From Kofleriaceae bacterium (GTDB lineage: Bacteria; Myxococcota_A; Polyangia; Haliangiales; Haliangiaceae): a stretch of DNA of 64,000 bases. Positions 41,373 through 53,411 of the stretch are shown here, one piece after another; the stretch's first letter is position 1; every line of letters begins with the position of its first letter. The notes beneath the pieces were generated by a model, which saw only the letters and a list, made by a program, of their open reading frames with translations, had not been told where the DNA came from and did no database searches. The translations under genes were made by a program, and so were the position numbers. The stretch lies in assembly GCA_020633495.1 (NCBI GenBank), contig JACKDR010000020.1, positions 1-64,000 of the forward strand. The letters run 5' to 3'.

Positions 41373-42003
41373 GCCGCGCCTCCCGCGGCGGCGCGCGCCG
41401 CGGTCGGGCCGTCGCCGGCGACGCCGGCCAGGCCCAGGAAGTTGGCCAGCATCGCCTTGCCGTCCGGCGTCATGATCGACTCGGGGTGGAACTGGACGCC
41501 CTCGAGCGGGGTCGCGGTGCCGACGTAGGCGCGGTGGCGCACGCCCATGATCTCCTCGTCCCAGGTCTTGGCGGTGACCTCGAGCTCGTCGGGCAGCGAC
41601 TCGGGCGCGATCACCAGCGAGTGGTAGCGCATGACGCTCATCGGGTTGGCGACGCCGGCGAACAGGCCGCGCTCGTCGTGGAAGACCTTCGAGGTCTTGC
41701 CGTGCATGACCGTCCGCGCCCGCACGATGCGGCCGCCGAAGACCTGGCCGATGCACTGGTGGCCGAGGCAGACCCCGAGGATCGGCACCCGGCCGGCGAA
41801 CTCGCGGATGACGTCCATCGAGATGCCGGCCTCGTTGGGCGTGCACGGCCCGGGCGAGATGACGATCTGCGCCGGCGCCAGCTGGGCGATGCCGTCGAGC
41901 GACAGCGCGTCGTTGCGCTCGACCCGGACGTCCTGGCCGAGCTCGCCGAGGTACTGGGCCAGGTTCCAGGTGAACGAGTCGTAGTTGTCGATCAGGAGCA
42001 GCA

Positions 42004-42004
<1 letters not shown>
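41369..42004 (-). CDS. trpG: Anthranilate synthase glutamine amidotransferase subunit
   Basis: A 211-residue class I glutamine amidotransferase: LLIDNYDSFTWNL at the start, the oxyanion ISPGPCTPNEAG, the nucleophile Cys in LGVCLGHQ, and the His/Glu pair in GVQFHPES. It supplies ammonia to TrpE and may also serve aminodeoxychorismate synthase as PabA, since no second copy is seen here. Its ATG overlaps the trpE stop by one base. Confidence 0.96.
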
Positions 42005-43548
<1,544 letters not shown>

Positions 43549-43557
43549 GCGCCCGGG

Positions 43558-43563
43558 GTCATA
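43558..43563 (-). promoter_or_regulatory. -10-like element (TATGAC) for the trp operon
   Basis: TATGAC on the minus strand matches four of six -10 positions and ends nine bases before trpE ATG. No good -35 was found. Confidence 0.4.
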
Positions 43564-43652
43564 GCACGATCGCCCGGGCCGGCCGCGCGGTCACGCGCAC
43601 GCGCCGCGCCGATCCGAATCGTCTTCGGCTGCGCGGCGGCGCTCGGCGATGG

Positions 43653-43658
43653 TAAGAA
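43653..43658 (+). promoter_or_regulatory. -10-like element (TAAGAA) for glyA
   Basis: TAAGAA ends seven bases before ATG 43666. The region between glyA and trpE is only 117 bases, so the two promoters may influence each other. Confidence 0.35.
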
Positions 43659-43665
43659 CGGGCCC

Positions 43666-44934
<1,269 letters not shown>

Positions 44935-44940
44935 CCGCGC

Positions 44941-44957
44941 GGCCGGCGCGTCCGGCC
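44941..44957. terminator. Hairpin between convergent glyA and AMIN gene
   Basis: GGCCGG (44941-44946), loop CGCGT, CCGGCC (44952-44957): a perfect stem directly after the glyA stop and before the convergent stop at 44970. It could act in both directions; no U-tract. Confidence 0.45.
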
Positions 44958-44969
44958 AGCTGGCGCCCG

Positions 44970-45587
44970 CTACTCGGGCGTGTCCGCGGCGCCGCCACCG
45001 GCGGCCGGGCCCGCCGACGCCAGCTCGAGGTAGAGGTAGTCGTAGCCGTCGTCCTCGTGGGCGGTCCGGGCCTGGGCCTCGCGGGCGTCGCTGGCCTGCT
45101 TGAACAGGATCGTGACCTCGATGCCGGCCTTGCGCGCCGGCTTGCCCTTGCGGGCGCGGCGCGCCGAGACCTTCTTGACGCTGACCCGCGCCACCGGCCC
45201 GTCGAAGAACCGGGTGTCGAGCGGCCGCCGCACGTGCTTGCCCAGGTGCTTGACGCCGTCGAGGCGCACGATCAGGCGCGGGCCCTCGACCCGCTGCTCG
45301 TAGGTGACGGCGCCGGTCGACTGCAGGAACAGCCGGGCGACCCCGTCGGCGGCGGAGAAGCCGATCCACGACAGCGTGCCGGCGCGCGGCCGCTTCTCGC
45401 CGTCGACGTCGCCGGGGCGGACGCCGCCGTACTCGCCCTCCTTGTGCTCGGCCGCGCCCCCGGCGGGCTGGCTGGTGTCGGGCTTCGCCTGGGCCGCGGC
45501 CGCGTCGCCGGCACGCGCCGCGGCGGGCGCGGCGATCAGGGCGACCCCGGCGAGGCCGGCGATCCACGACGCGAGACGATGGCGCAT
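44970..45587 (-). CDS. Exported AMIN-domain protein
   Basis: 205 residues with a signal peptide (about 1-26, ending AAARAGD), a Pro/Gly linker, and one AMIN-like beta domain (about 70-190: ARLFLQSTGAVTYEQRVEGPRLIVRLDGV, then DGPVARVSVKKV). AMIN domains localise PilQ and amidases to peptidoglycan. Here the domain is alone, with a very basic KKVSARRARKGKPARK stretch. A periplasmic cell-wall-associated role is inferred. It starts one base after the folC stop. Confidence 0.75.
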   Translation of the reverse strand: MRHRLASWIAGLAGVALIAAPAAARAGDAAAAQAKPDTSQPAGGAAEHKEGEYGGVRPGDVDGEKRPRAGTLSWIGFSAADGVARLFLQSTGAVTYEQRVEGPRLIVRLDGVKHLGKHVRRPLDTRFFDGPVARVSVKKVSARRARKGKPARKAGIEVTILFKQASDAREAQARTAHEDDGYDYLYLELASAGPAAGGGAADTPE

Positions 45588-45588
45588 G

Positions 45589-46927
45589 TCAGGATCGTAG
45601 ACCCGCGCCGCCGGGCCCGCAAATTTCCCCGTCCGGCTCGCCGGCCCCGCCGTCCCCGGCCGGGGCCGCCGGCGGCCCCGGATCGGTCACCACGATGGGA
45701 TCGGCGGGCGCGCCGAGCAGCAGCACCCGGGCCTCGCCGATCAGCATCAGCGAGCCGGCGACGACGACCAGGCCTGCGGGCCCGGCGCGGCGCCGCGCCG
45801 CCGCCACCGCCTCGGCCAGGGTCGCCGCGACCTCGACGGCGGCGGGCGGCACGCCGAGCGCGACCGCCTGCGCCGCCAGCGCCGCCGGCTCGGCGGCGCG
45901 CGGCTGCTGGTAGCGGGTCGCGATCACGGCGTCGACCACGCCGGCCAGCGGCGCGATCAGCCCGGCCGCGTCCTTGTCGGCGGAGATGCCGAGCACCAGG
46001 ACGCGGGGCCGCTCGGGCTGCGCGCGCAGCGCCTCGGCCAGGGCGGCGGCGCCGTGCGGGTTGTGGGCGCCGTCGAGCAGCACGTCGCCGACGCGCTCGA
46101 GCCGCCCCAGGTGCTGGACCGCGGCCAGCGCGGCGGCGCGGCGCCCACGCCGGCGCCTCGACGACGCCGAGGGCCTCGAGGTGATCGACGACGGCCAGCG
46201 CGGCGGCGGCGTTGCGGCGCTGGTGCGCGCCCGGCAGCGCCACCGGCGGCACCGCGGCGGCGCGCCCCGGCGCGACGACGGTCAGGCGCGCGACGCCGGC
46301 GCGGCGGGCAGCGTCGACCAGCAGCGGCACCGCCTCGGCCTCGCCGCTGGCGCCGACGACGACCCGCTGCCCCGGCTTGAAGATGCCGGCCTTCTCGCCG
46401 GCGATCGCGGCCAGGGTGTCGCCCAGCATCGCCTGGTGATCGAGCGCGACCCCGGTGACGACGGCGATCGCCGCGGCGACCGCGTTGGTGGCGTCGAAGC
46501 GGCCCCCCAGCCCGACCTCGAGGATCGTGACGTCGGGCGCCTGGTCGCCGAGCCAGGCCAGCGCGATCGCGGTGATCTGCTCGAAGAACGTCAGCGCGTC
46601 GCCGCCGGCCGCCGCGACCCGGGCCCAGGCGTCGACCACCTCGGTCTCCGAGATCATCCGGCCGTCGACGGTGACCCGCTCGCGCAGGGTGGTCAGGTGC
46701 GGCGAGCCGTAGACGGCGACCCGGCGCCCGGCCGCGGCCGCGACCGCCGCGATCATCGCCGCCGTCGAGCCCTTGCCGTTGGTGCCGCCGACGTGGACGA
46801 CGACGCCGAGCCGGCGATCGGGGTGGCCGAGCCGGGCCAGGACCTCGGCGATGCGCTCGAGGCCGAGCACGATGCCGGCGCGGCGCGCCGCGAACAGCCG
46901 GTCGAGGACCTGGGCGTAGGTGGTCAC
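45589..46927 (-). CDS. folC: Dihydrofolate/folylpolyglutamate synthase, frameshifted at 46144-46146
   Basis: A Mur-ligase-type enzyme adding glutamate to folates. The N-terminal domain shows the P-loop VHVGGTNGKGSTAAM, SPHLTTLRERV and LEVGLGGRFDATNAV. The GTG start is 19 bases after accD. After VEAPAW the frame turns to Arg-rich nonsense. Removing one C from CCC at 46144-46146 gives AWRRAAALAAVQHLGRLERVGD and continues into the intact C-terminal domain with LLDGAHNPHGAAALAEAL and SADKDAAG, ending at 45589. Repaired length is about 445 residues. Because folC is normally essential, a sequence error is more likely than a true pseudogene. Confidence 0.85.
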
Positions 46928-46946
46928 GGCGCCACCGTCGGCGGGG

Positions 46947-47966
<1,020 letters not shown>

Positions 47967-47974
47967 GGCGCCCG

Positions 47975-47980
47975 TACATA
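47975..47980 (-). promoter_or_regulatory. Weak -10-like element before accD
   Basis: TATGTA on the minus strand (three of six matches), eight bases before ATG 47966. Weaker than the other examples. Confidence 0.25.
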
Positions 47981-48067
47981 TCCGAACCCCCTGCCGGGCG
48001 CAAGCCGGCCGTGAAGGTGGCTCCCGGCGCGGCCCGGGACCCCACCGCCCGGCGAAGTGCAAGGCAG

Positions 48068-48096
48068 ATCACTCGCTTCCGTGTCAAATCACTCGC
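48068..48096. promoter_or_regulatory. Direct repeat ATCACTCGC, 20 bases apart
   Basis: Two identical nine-base copies (48068-48076 and 48088-48096) on the same face of the helix, in the 245-base gap between divergent accD and the receiver-like gene. Candidate operator; no regulator assigned. Confidence 0.4.
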
Positions 48097-48211
48097 GGGT
48101 GCCCGCCAAACCTGCTAGGTAAACATTCGCTGATGACCCTAACCACGAGCCTTTAGTCCTCCGCTGCCCCGATGGGGGGGCCCAGCCGAGGGGCCGAGTC
48201 GAGAGGTCGCG

Positions 48212-48520
48212 ATGTCTTCCATCCTAGTCGTGAACGAGATCAGCACCGAGCGCGAGGAGATCGCGCGCGCGCTGCAGGGCGAGGGGTTCAAGGTCGTCGA
48301 GGCCGACTCCGCCACCTCGGCGGTCCGAGAGATCTGGGAGGGCACCTTCATCGCGGCGGTGCTGCCGACCCTGCTCACCGGGACCAGCACCCAGGCGCTG
48401 CAGGATCAGCTGGGCCAGATGGCCCCCGAGATCGAGGTCGTCGTCCACGGCAAGAACGACGAGCTGCACCGCCTGGTTCGCAAGATCTGCGACATCCGCG
48501 ACGGCGTCGCGGCGGCCTGA
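48212..48520 (+). CDS. Degenerate receiver-like protein
   Basis: 102 residues with the length and alternating pattern of a response-regulator receiver (ILVVNEISTEREEIARALQ, then FKVVEADSATSAV). The acidic pair after the first strand is replaced by Asn-Glu, and the position of the phosphoacceptor Asp reads AAVLPTLL with no Asp. The Lys-containing end is also altered. It is therefore probably a pseudo-receiver acting as a protein-interaction module, not by phosphorylation. ATG 48212 has GAGAGG seven bases upstream, a leadered start unlike many neighbours. Confidence 0.6.
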   Translation: MSSILVVNEISTEREEIARALQGEGFKVVEADSATSAVREIWEGTFIAAVLPTLLTGTSTQALQDQLGQMAPEIEVVVHGKNDELHRLVRKICDIRDGVAAA

Positions 48521-48622
48521 TCGGGCCGCGCCGGCGCACGCGCCGACCGGCGCCGACCGCGAGCCGATCGCGACCGGTGACGTGCGCCCGGTGCCGCCGC
48601 GGGGAGGCCGTCGACGCCCCGC

Positions 48623-49318
48623 TCAGACCCGGCCGAAGCGTTCCTTGAGCTCGAGGAACTCGAGGAACTCGAGCAGCCGGCCGACCTCGGGCACGACGTA
48701 GCCGGCGCCGGGGATGCCGGCGTCCTCGGCGTGCATCACCAGGCTGGCCGACTCGAGGCGCTCCATGATCTCGGCGACCTCGTGGGGCGCCAGCGCCGCG
48801 CGCGCCGCGATGTCCTCGAGCTGCGCCGGGATGTAGATCGCGGCCTCGAGGCCGTGGTGGCCGGCGGCCTCGAGCTGCTCCTCGGCGAGCCGCCGCAGGC
48901 ACTGCACGACTCGGTGGTTGGCGCTGGGCAACAGCAGGATCTCGATCTGCTGGTTGGCGCGCTCGAGCCGGCCCGCCATGGTCTTGATCATGCGGACCGC
49001 GATCTCGGTCTTGCCCCGGATCATGGCCTCGAACGTGCGCGGCTCGATCACCAGCAGGCGCGACGGCCGCCGCACCACCGCGGTCGCCGAGCGCGGCCGC
49101 GAGTTGATCAGCGCCATCTCGCCGAAGAACTCGCCGGCGGGCAGCACCGCGAGCACGCGCTCGACGTCGCTGATGGTCCGGCGGATCTCGACCTCCCCCG
49201 CCTGGATCACGTACATGAAGTCGCCCGGCTCCCCCTCGCGGAAGAGCACGGTCCCCGCCTCGTAGTCGCGCGCGAAACGGTCGAGCAGGCTGTCGGTCAC
49301 ATGGGCCCCCGGGTCCAT
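48623..49318 (-). CDS. Crp/Fnr-type regulator
   Basis: 231 residues. A cyclic-nucleotide-binding domain (about 10-125) has FREGEPGDFMYVIQAGEV and PAGEFFGEMALINSRPRSATAV with the Glu and Arg of the cNMP cassette. A long dimerisation helix follows (about 125-145). The C-terminal region (about 150-215: IYIPAQLEDIAARAALAPHEVAEIMERLE) fits a Crp-type helix-turn-helix, with a LEFLEFLEL tail. It probably regulates transcription in response to a nucleotide. The ATG starts one base after the upstream glycosyltransferase stop; a GTG at 49300 is an alternative. Confidence 0.8.
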   Translation of the reverse strand: MDPGAHVTDSLLDRFARDYEAGTVLFREGEPGDFMYVIQAGEVEIRRTISDVERVLAVLPAGEFFGEMALINSRPRSATAVVRRPSRLLVIEPRTFEAMIRGKTEIAVRMIKTMAGRLERANQQIEILLLPSANHRVVQCLRRLAEEQLEAAGHHGLEAAIYIPAQLEDIAARAALAPHEVAEIMERLESASLVMHAEDAGIPGAGYVVPEVGRLLEFLEFLELKERFGRV

Positions 49319-49319
49319 C

Positions 49320-50015
49320 CTACCGCATGGTGGCGTGGCGGAGGATGTGCAGCAGCGATCGGCCGCGGGCGGCGGCGCCGTCGGCGACCGCGCGGGCGCC
49401 GTGGCCGCGGGGCGCCGGCCGGCCGTCGACCTCGACCTCCGCGATGGCCAGGCCGATCTTGATGGCGCGGACCTGCATCTCGACGTCCCAGCCGCCGCCG
49501 CGATCGCTCATGCCCAGGGCGACCAGCGCCGGGTAGCGGATCGCCCGGATGCGGCCGACCCCGGCGAACCGGTAGCGATAGACCGCGCCGATCAGCCGGT
49601 TGACGACCCGGTCGGCGGCGCGGCCGCGCTCGCCGACGCCGATGACCAGCTCGGCGCCGTCGTCCTCGATCGGCGCCAGGACGTCGAGCACCGCCGCGGG
49701 ATCGATCGACCCGTCGCCGGGGACGAAGACGACGACGTCGGGCGGCTGCGGCAGCTGACCGAGGTGCGCGATCGCGTGCAGGCAGGCGGCGCCGTGGCCG
49801 CCGCGCGGCTGCCGCAGCACGACCACGCCGGCGTCGCGCGCCAGCTGCGAGGTGGCGTCGCGCGAGCCGTTGTCGACCACGACGACGGTGCGGATCCGGC
49901 GGTGCGGCAGCCCGGCGAGGACGTCGGCGAGGGTCGCGGCGTCGTCGCGCGCGGCCACGACGACGTCGACGACGGCGGCGCGCGCGGCTCCCGGCGCGGT
50001 GGAGGGCGGTGCCAC
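49320..50015 (-). CDS. Family 2 glycosyltransferase
   Basis: About 231 residues with GT-A motifs: VDVVVAARDDAATLADVL at the start, VVVDNGSRD, LRQPRGGHGAA, VFVPGDGSIDP (the DxD-like loop here reads GDGS) and GGWDVEMQVRAIK. It resembles dolichyl-phosphate sugar transferases more than polysaccharide synthases and has no membrane helix. The frame is open to 50090; GTG 50015 is chosen because it begins just before the fold. The Crp-like gene follows after one base, so the two may be cotranscribed. The sugar is unknown. Confidence 0.75.
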   Translation of the reverse strand: MAPPSTAPGAARAAVVDVVVAARDDAATLADVLAGLPHRRIRTVVVVDNGSRDATSQLARDAGVVVLRQPRGGHGAACLHAIAHLGQLPQPPDVVVFVPGDGSIDPAAVLDVLAPIEDDGAELVIGVGERGRAADRVVNRLIGAVYRYRFAGVGRIRAIRYPALVALGMSDRGGGWDVEMQVRAIKIGLAIAEVEVDGRPAPRGHGARAVADGAAARGRSLLHILRHATMR

Positions 50016-50164
50016 GCCGCCAGCATGGAACGCCCCCGCCCGGCTTGTAAAGCCCCGGCACCGACGACCCCGGCGGTGAACCGGCGCCACCGGCCGCGAC
50101 CGGGCGCCGGCAGGGCCGCGGCGGGCTTGGCGCGCCGGGCGGTTTCGTGCGACGAACGCAGCCG

Positions 50165-51196
50165 ATGGCGATCACCTACAAGGACGCCGGGGTCGACATC
50201 GACGCCGGCAACTCGCTGATCGAGCGGATCCGGCCGCTCGCCCGCGCCACGATGCGACCCGAGGTCGTCGGCGGGATCGGCGGGTTCGCCGCGCTGTGCT
50301 CGATCCCGGGCCGGTACCGCGAGCCGCTGCTGGTGTCCGGCACCGACGGCGTCGGCACCAAGCTCAAGACCGCGCTGACCACCGGGCGCCACGACACCGT
50401 CGGCATCGACCTGGTCGCGATGTGCGTCAACGACGTCCTGGTCACCGGCGCCGAGCCGCTGTTCTTCCTCGACTACTTCGCCGCCGGCAAGCTCGACGTC
50501 GACGTCGCCGCCCAGGTCATCGCCGGCATCGCCGAGGGCTGCCAGGACGCCGGCTGCGCCCTGGTCGGCGGCGAGACCGCCGAGCTACCCGGGCTGTACC
50601 AGGGCACCGACTACGACCTCGCCGGCTTCTGCGTCGGCGTCGTCGAGCGCGATCAGGTCCGGCCCCGCCGCGACCTGCAGGACGGCGACGTCGTCATCGG
50701 CCTGCCGTCGAGCGGCCTGCACTCGAACGGCCACTCGCTGGCCCGCAAGGCCCTGCTCGAGGTCCTCGGCCTCGGCTTCGACGACCGCCCCGACGCCCTC
50801 GGCGGCGCCTCGGTCGCCGACGTCCTGCTCGAGCCGACGGTCATCTACGCCGCCGCGTTCCGCGCCCTCGCCGACGTGCCGTGGCGCGCCGCCGCCCACA
50901 TCACCGGCGGCGGGCTGATCGAGAACCCGCCGCGGTTCTTCGCCGACGACGAGCTCGCCGTCGAGCTCGATCCCGAGACCTGGGAGCTCCCGGCGGTGAT
51001 GTCGCTGATCGCCACCGCCGGCGTCGACCGCGACGAGCTGCGCCGGACCTTCAACCTCGGGCTCGGCATGGTGATCGTCGTGCCCGCCGACGCGGTCACC
51101 GACGCGCTGGCCCGGCTGGCGCCGTGGCGCGGCCGCGTCGTCGGCGACCTGGTGCCGCGCGCCGGCGGCGCCGCGTGCCGCTTCATCGGGGACTGA
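50165..51196 (+). CDS. purM: Phosphoribosylformylglycinamidine cyclo-ligase (AIR synthetase)
   Basis: 343 residues. AITYKDAGVDIDAGN, LVSGTDGVGTKLK, DLVAMCVNDVLVTGAEPLFFLDY, ALVGGETAELPG, GLPSSGLHSNGHSLAR and HITGGGLIENPPR are all PurM signatures. It makes aminoimidazole ribotide with ATP in purine synthesis. ATG 50165 is preferred over an in-frame GTG at 50147 for the conserved start. purN follows after three bases. Confidence 0.97.
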   Translation: MAITYKDAGVDIDAGNSLIERIRPLARATMRPEVVGGIGGFAALCSIPGRYREPLLVSGTDGVGTKLKTALTTGRHDTVGIDLVAMCVNDVLVTGAEPLFFLDYFAAGKLDVDVAAQVIAGIAEGCQDAGCALVGGETAELPGLYQGTDYDLAGFCVGVVERDQVRPRRDLQDGDVVIGLPSSGLHSNGHSLARKALLEVLGLGFDDRPDALGGASVADVLLEPTVIYAAAFRALADVPWRAAAHITGGGLIENPPRFFADDELAVELDPETWELPAVMSLIATAGVDRDELRRTFNLGLGMVIVVPADAVTDALARLAPWRGRVVGDLVPRAGGAACRFIGD

Positions 51197-51199
51197 GCG

Positions 51200-51829
51200 A
51201 TGCGGGTCGCGGTCCTGGTCAGCGGGCGGGGCACCAACCTGCAGGCGCTGCTCGACGCCGAGGCGCGCGGCGAGCTGGCGCCCGCCGAGATCGTCTGCGT
51301 GGTCTCGAACCGCCCGGGCGCCGCCGCGCTCGAGCGCGCCCGCGCCGCCGGCAAGCCGGCGATCACGATCGACCACAAGGCGTTCGCCGACCGCGCCGGC
51401 TTCGAGGACGCCCTGCTCGAGGCCCTGGCCGGGCACGGCGCCGACGCGGTCGTGCTCGCCGGCTTCATGCGGGTGCTGACGCCGCGCTTCGTCGACGCCT
51501 ACCCGTCGCGGATCGTCAACACCCACCCGGCGCTGTCGCCGGCGTTCCCCGGCACCGACGCCGCCGGCCAGGCCCTGCGCCACGGCGTCAAGCTGACCGG
51601 CGTCACCGTCCACTTCGTCGACGCCGGCGTCGACACCGGCCCGATCATCGCGCAGCGCGCGGTGCCGGTGTTGCCCGGCGACGACGCCGCGACCCTGCAG
51701 CACCGCATCCAGGCCGAGGAGCACCGGCTGCTGCCCCGGGTCGTGCGGGCCCTGGCGGCCGGGCGCATCACGTGCGAAGGTCGCCGCGTCGACGTCGCCA
51801 CGACCGACCATGCCGACGAGCTCCTATGA
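51200..51829 (+). CDS. purN: Phosphoribosylglycinamide formyltransferase
   Basis: 209 residues. VLVSGRGTNLQALLDA at the start, LAGFMRVLTPRFV, the catalytic Asn-x-His in IVNTHPALSPAF and the Asp in VDAGVDTGPIIAQ. It formylates GAR using 10-formyltetrahydrofolate. Directly downstream of purM, the common pairing. Its last 20 bases overlap the next gene. Confidence 0.97.
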   Translation: MRVAVLVSGRGTNLQALLDAEARGELAPAEIVCVVSNRPGAAALERARAAGKPAITIDHKAFADRAGFEDALLEALAGHGADAVVLAGFMRVLTPRFVDAYPSRIVNTHPALSPAFPGTDAAGQALRHGVKLTGVTVHFVDAGVDTGPIIAQRAVPVLPGDDAATLQHRIQAEEHRLLPRVVRALAAGRITCEGRRVDVATTDHADELL

Positions 51830-53375
51830 TCTGATCCTGCTGGGCGACGAGCTGGCCGGCCTGGTCGCCGCCGCCCTGTGCGCCCGCCGCGGCATGCGCT
51901 CGCTGCTGCTCGGCATCGACGAGCGACCGTCGCGCTACGCGGTCGGCCCGTACAAGCTGCCGCTCGAGCCCCTGACCGTGCCGCGCGGCCCCGCGATCGA
52001 CCGGGTCCTGCGCGAGCTCAACCTCGAGCACACGTTCAAGCGCAAGCTGCGCGACGGCCGCTGCCACGTCCAGCTCGTCGGCCCCGACCAGCGCATCGAC
52101 GTCAGCGCCGACGGCCAGATCATGGCCCGCGAGCTCGGCCGCGAGCTGCCGGGCGCCGCCGGCGAGGCCATGGCGCAGGCGTGGAACGAGGCCTGCGAGC
52201 TGGCCCGCCTCGCCGATCCGCTGCTCGCCGGCGACGCCGCGTTCCCCGGCGTCGGCTTCTGGGAGCGCCGCGAGGTCGCGCGCGCCGCCGATCGCGCCGC
52301 CGCCGACGCCGAGGCCTGGTGGGCGCGCACCGACGCCGCCCTCGCCGGCTCGCCGGCGCGCGCGCTGCTGCAGCTGCCGGCCGCCCTCGGCGGCGTCGCG
52401 ATCGAGCCCGGCCCGCTGGCGATCGCCCGCGCCCTCGACGGCTGGCGCGCCGGCGCGCCGTCGCTGCGCGGCGATCTCGACGGCCTGGTCGAGCTGCTGG
52501 TCGAGCGGGTGTCGTCGGCCAGCGGCGAGCACCGCGGCGGCGAGGCCACCGAGCTCGGCTTCGGCTGGAGCAAGATCACCAGCGTCCGCACCGGCTCGGG
52601 CGAGGACTACGGGGTCGGCCAGGTCCTCGCGGCGATGCCGGCGGCCGAGATGATCCCGCTCCTGGGCAAGAAGGCGCCCAAGAAGCTGGTCGAGGGCAGC
52701 CACGACCTCGCGCTGTGCGGCTGGCGCTACACCCTCAACCTGGTCGTCGACCAGTCCGGCGTCCCCGAGGGCATGGCGCCGGTGGTGCTCGCGGTCGTCG
52801 ACCCCGACGCGCCGCTGACCGGCGCCAACGCGTTCTCGATCCACCTCGGCGAGCCCGACGACCACGGCCGCCTGGTCGTCACGGTGACCGCGATCATCCC
52901 GGCGCCGGGCGCGACGCCGGGTCCGGCGAGCAACGGCGCCGGCGACGCCGACGTCGACGTCGCCGCCGCGGTCGATCCGGTGTGGCAGGCGACCGCGATG
53001 CGGCAGGTGCGGGCCGCGCTCCTCGACAACCTCGAGCTGGTGATGCCGTTCCTCGGCGAGCACGTCGTGCTGGCCCACTCGCCGCACGAGGCCGTGGCGC
53101 CGGTGGTGCCGGGCGGCCGCGGCGGCCACGAGGCGCCGCGCGGCCTGCCGGTGCCGATGCGCCCGCTGTGGCGCGGCGCGATCGAGCACGGCGCCGGCGT
53201 CGCCGCGTACCCGTACCAGACCGGCGTGAAGAACCTGACCCTGGCGTCGAGCCAGGTCATCCCGTCGCTCGGCCTCGAGGGCGCGTTCACGGTCGGCTGG
53301 GGCGCGGCCAAGGTGGTCTGCGCCCTCGCCGGCAAGAAGCGCGACTACCTCAAGGACGAGGTCGTCTCGGTCTAG
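51810..53375 (+). CDS. Phytoene-desaturase-like FAD/NAD(P)-binding protein
   Basis: 521 residues. An N-terminal Rossmann segment YDLILLGDELAGLVAAALCARRGMRSLLL resembles the FAD-binding start of phytoene desaturase/amine oxidase-like enzymes, but the GxGxxG motif is degenerate (GDELAG). The C-terminal SSQVIPSLGLEGAFTVGWGAAKVVCAL resembles the family's closing FAD-contact segment. Middle regions are not recognisable. It overlaps purN by 20 bases, so is cotranscribed, but no purine role is evident. It may be a redox enzyme of unknown substrate or a protein that has lost tight FAD binding. Confidence 0.6.
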   Translation: MPTSSYDLILLGDELAGLVAAALCARRGMRSLLLGIDERPSRYAVGPYKLPLEPLTVPRGPAIDRVLRELNLEHTFKRKLRDGRCHVQLVGPDQRIDVSADGQIMARELGRELPGAAGEAMAQAWNEACELARLADPLLAGDAAFPGVGFWERREVARAADRAAADAEAWWARTDAALAGSPARALLQLPAALGGVAIEPGPLAIARALDGWRAGAPSLRGDLDGLVELLVERVSSASGEHRGGEATELGFGWSKITSVRTGSGEDYGVGQVLAAMPAAEMIPLLGKKAPKKLVEGSHDLALCGWRYTLNLVVDQSGVPEGMAPVVLAVVDPDAPLTGANAFSIHLGEPDDHGRLVVTVTAIIPAPGATPGPASNGAGDADVDVAAAVDPVWQATAMRQVRAALLDNLELVMPFLGEHVVLAHSPHEAVAPVVPGGRGGHEAPRGLPVPMRPLWRGAIEHGAGVAAYPYQTGVKNLTLASSQVIPSLGLEGAFTVGWGAAKVVCALAGKKRDYLKDEVVSV

Positions 53376-53411
53376 CCGGCGCGACCCGTTCCCCGGCCGG
53401 CGCCGCGCCGC

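Noticed and set aside
43549..43665. A trp leader peptide or T-box before trpE
   Set aside because: Only 117 bases separate trpE from divergent glyA, and no short Trp-rich frame or T-box motif is present.
48521..48622. Possible terminator hairpins between convergent genes
   Set aside because: Several short GC inverted repeats occur, but none is longer than five pairs with a sensible loop and there is no T-tract.
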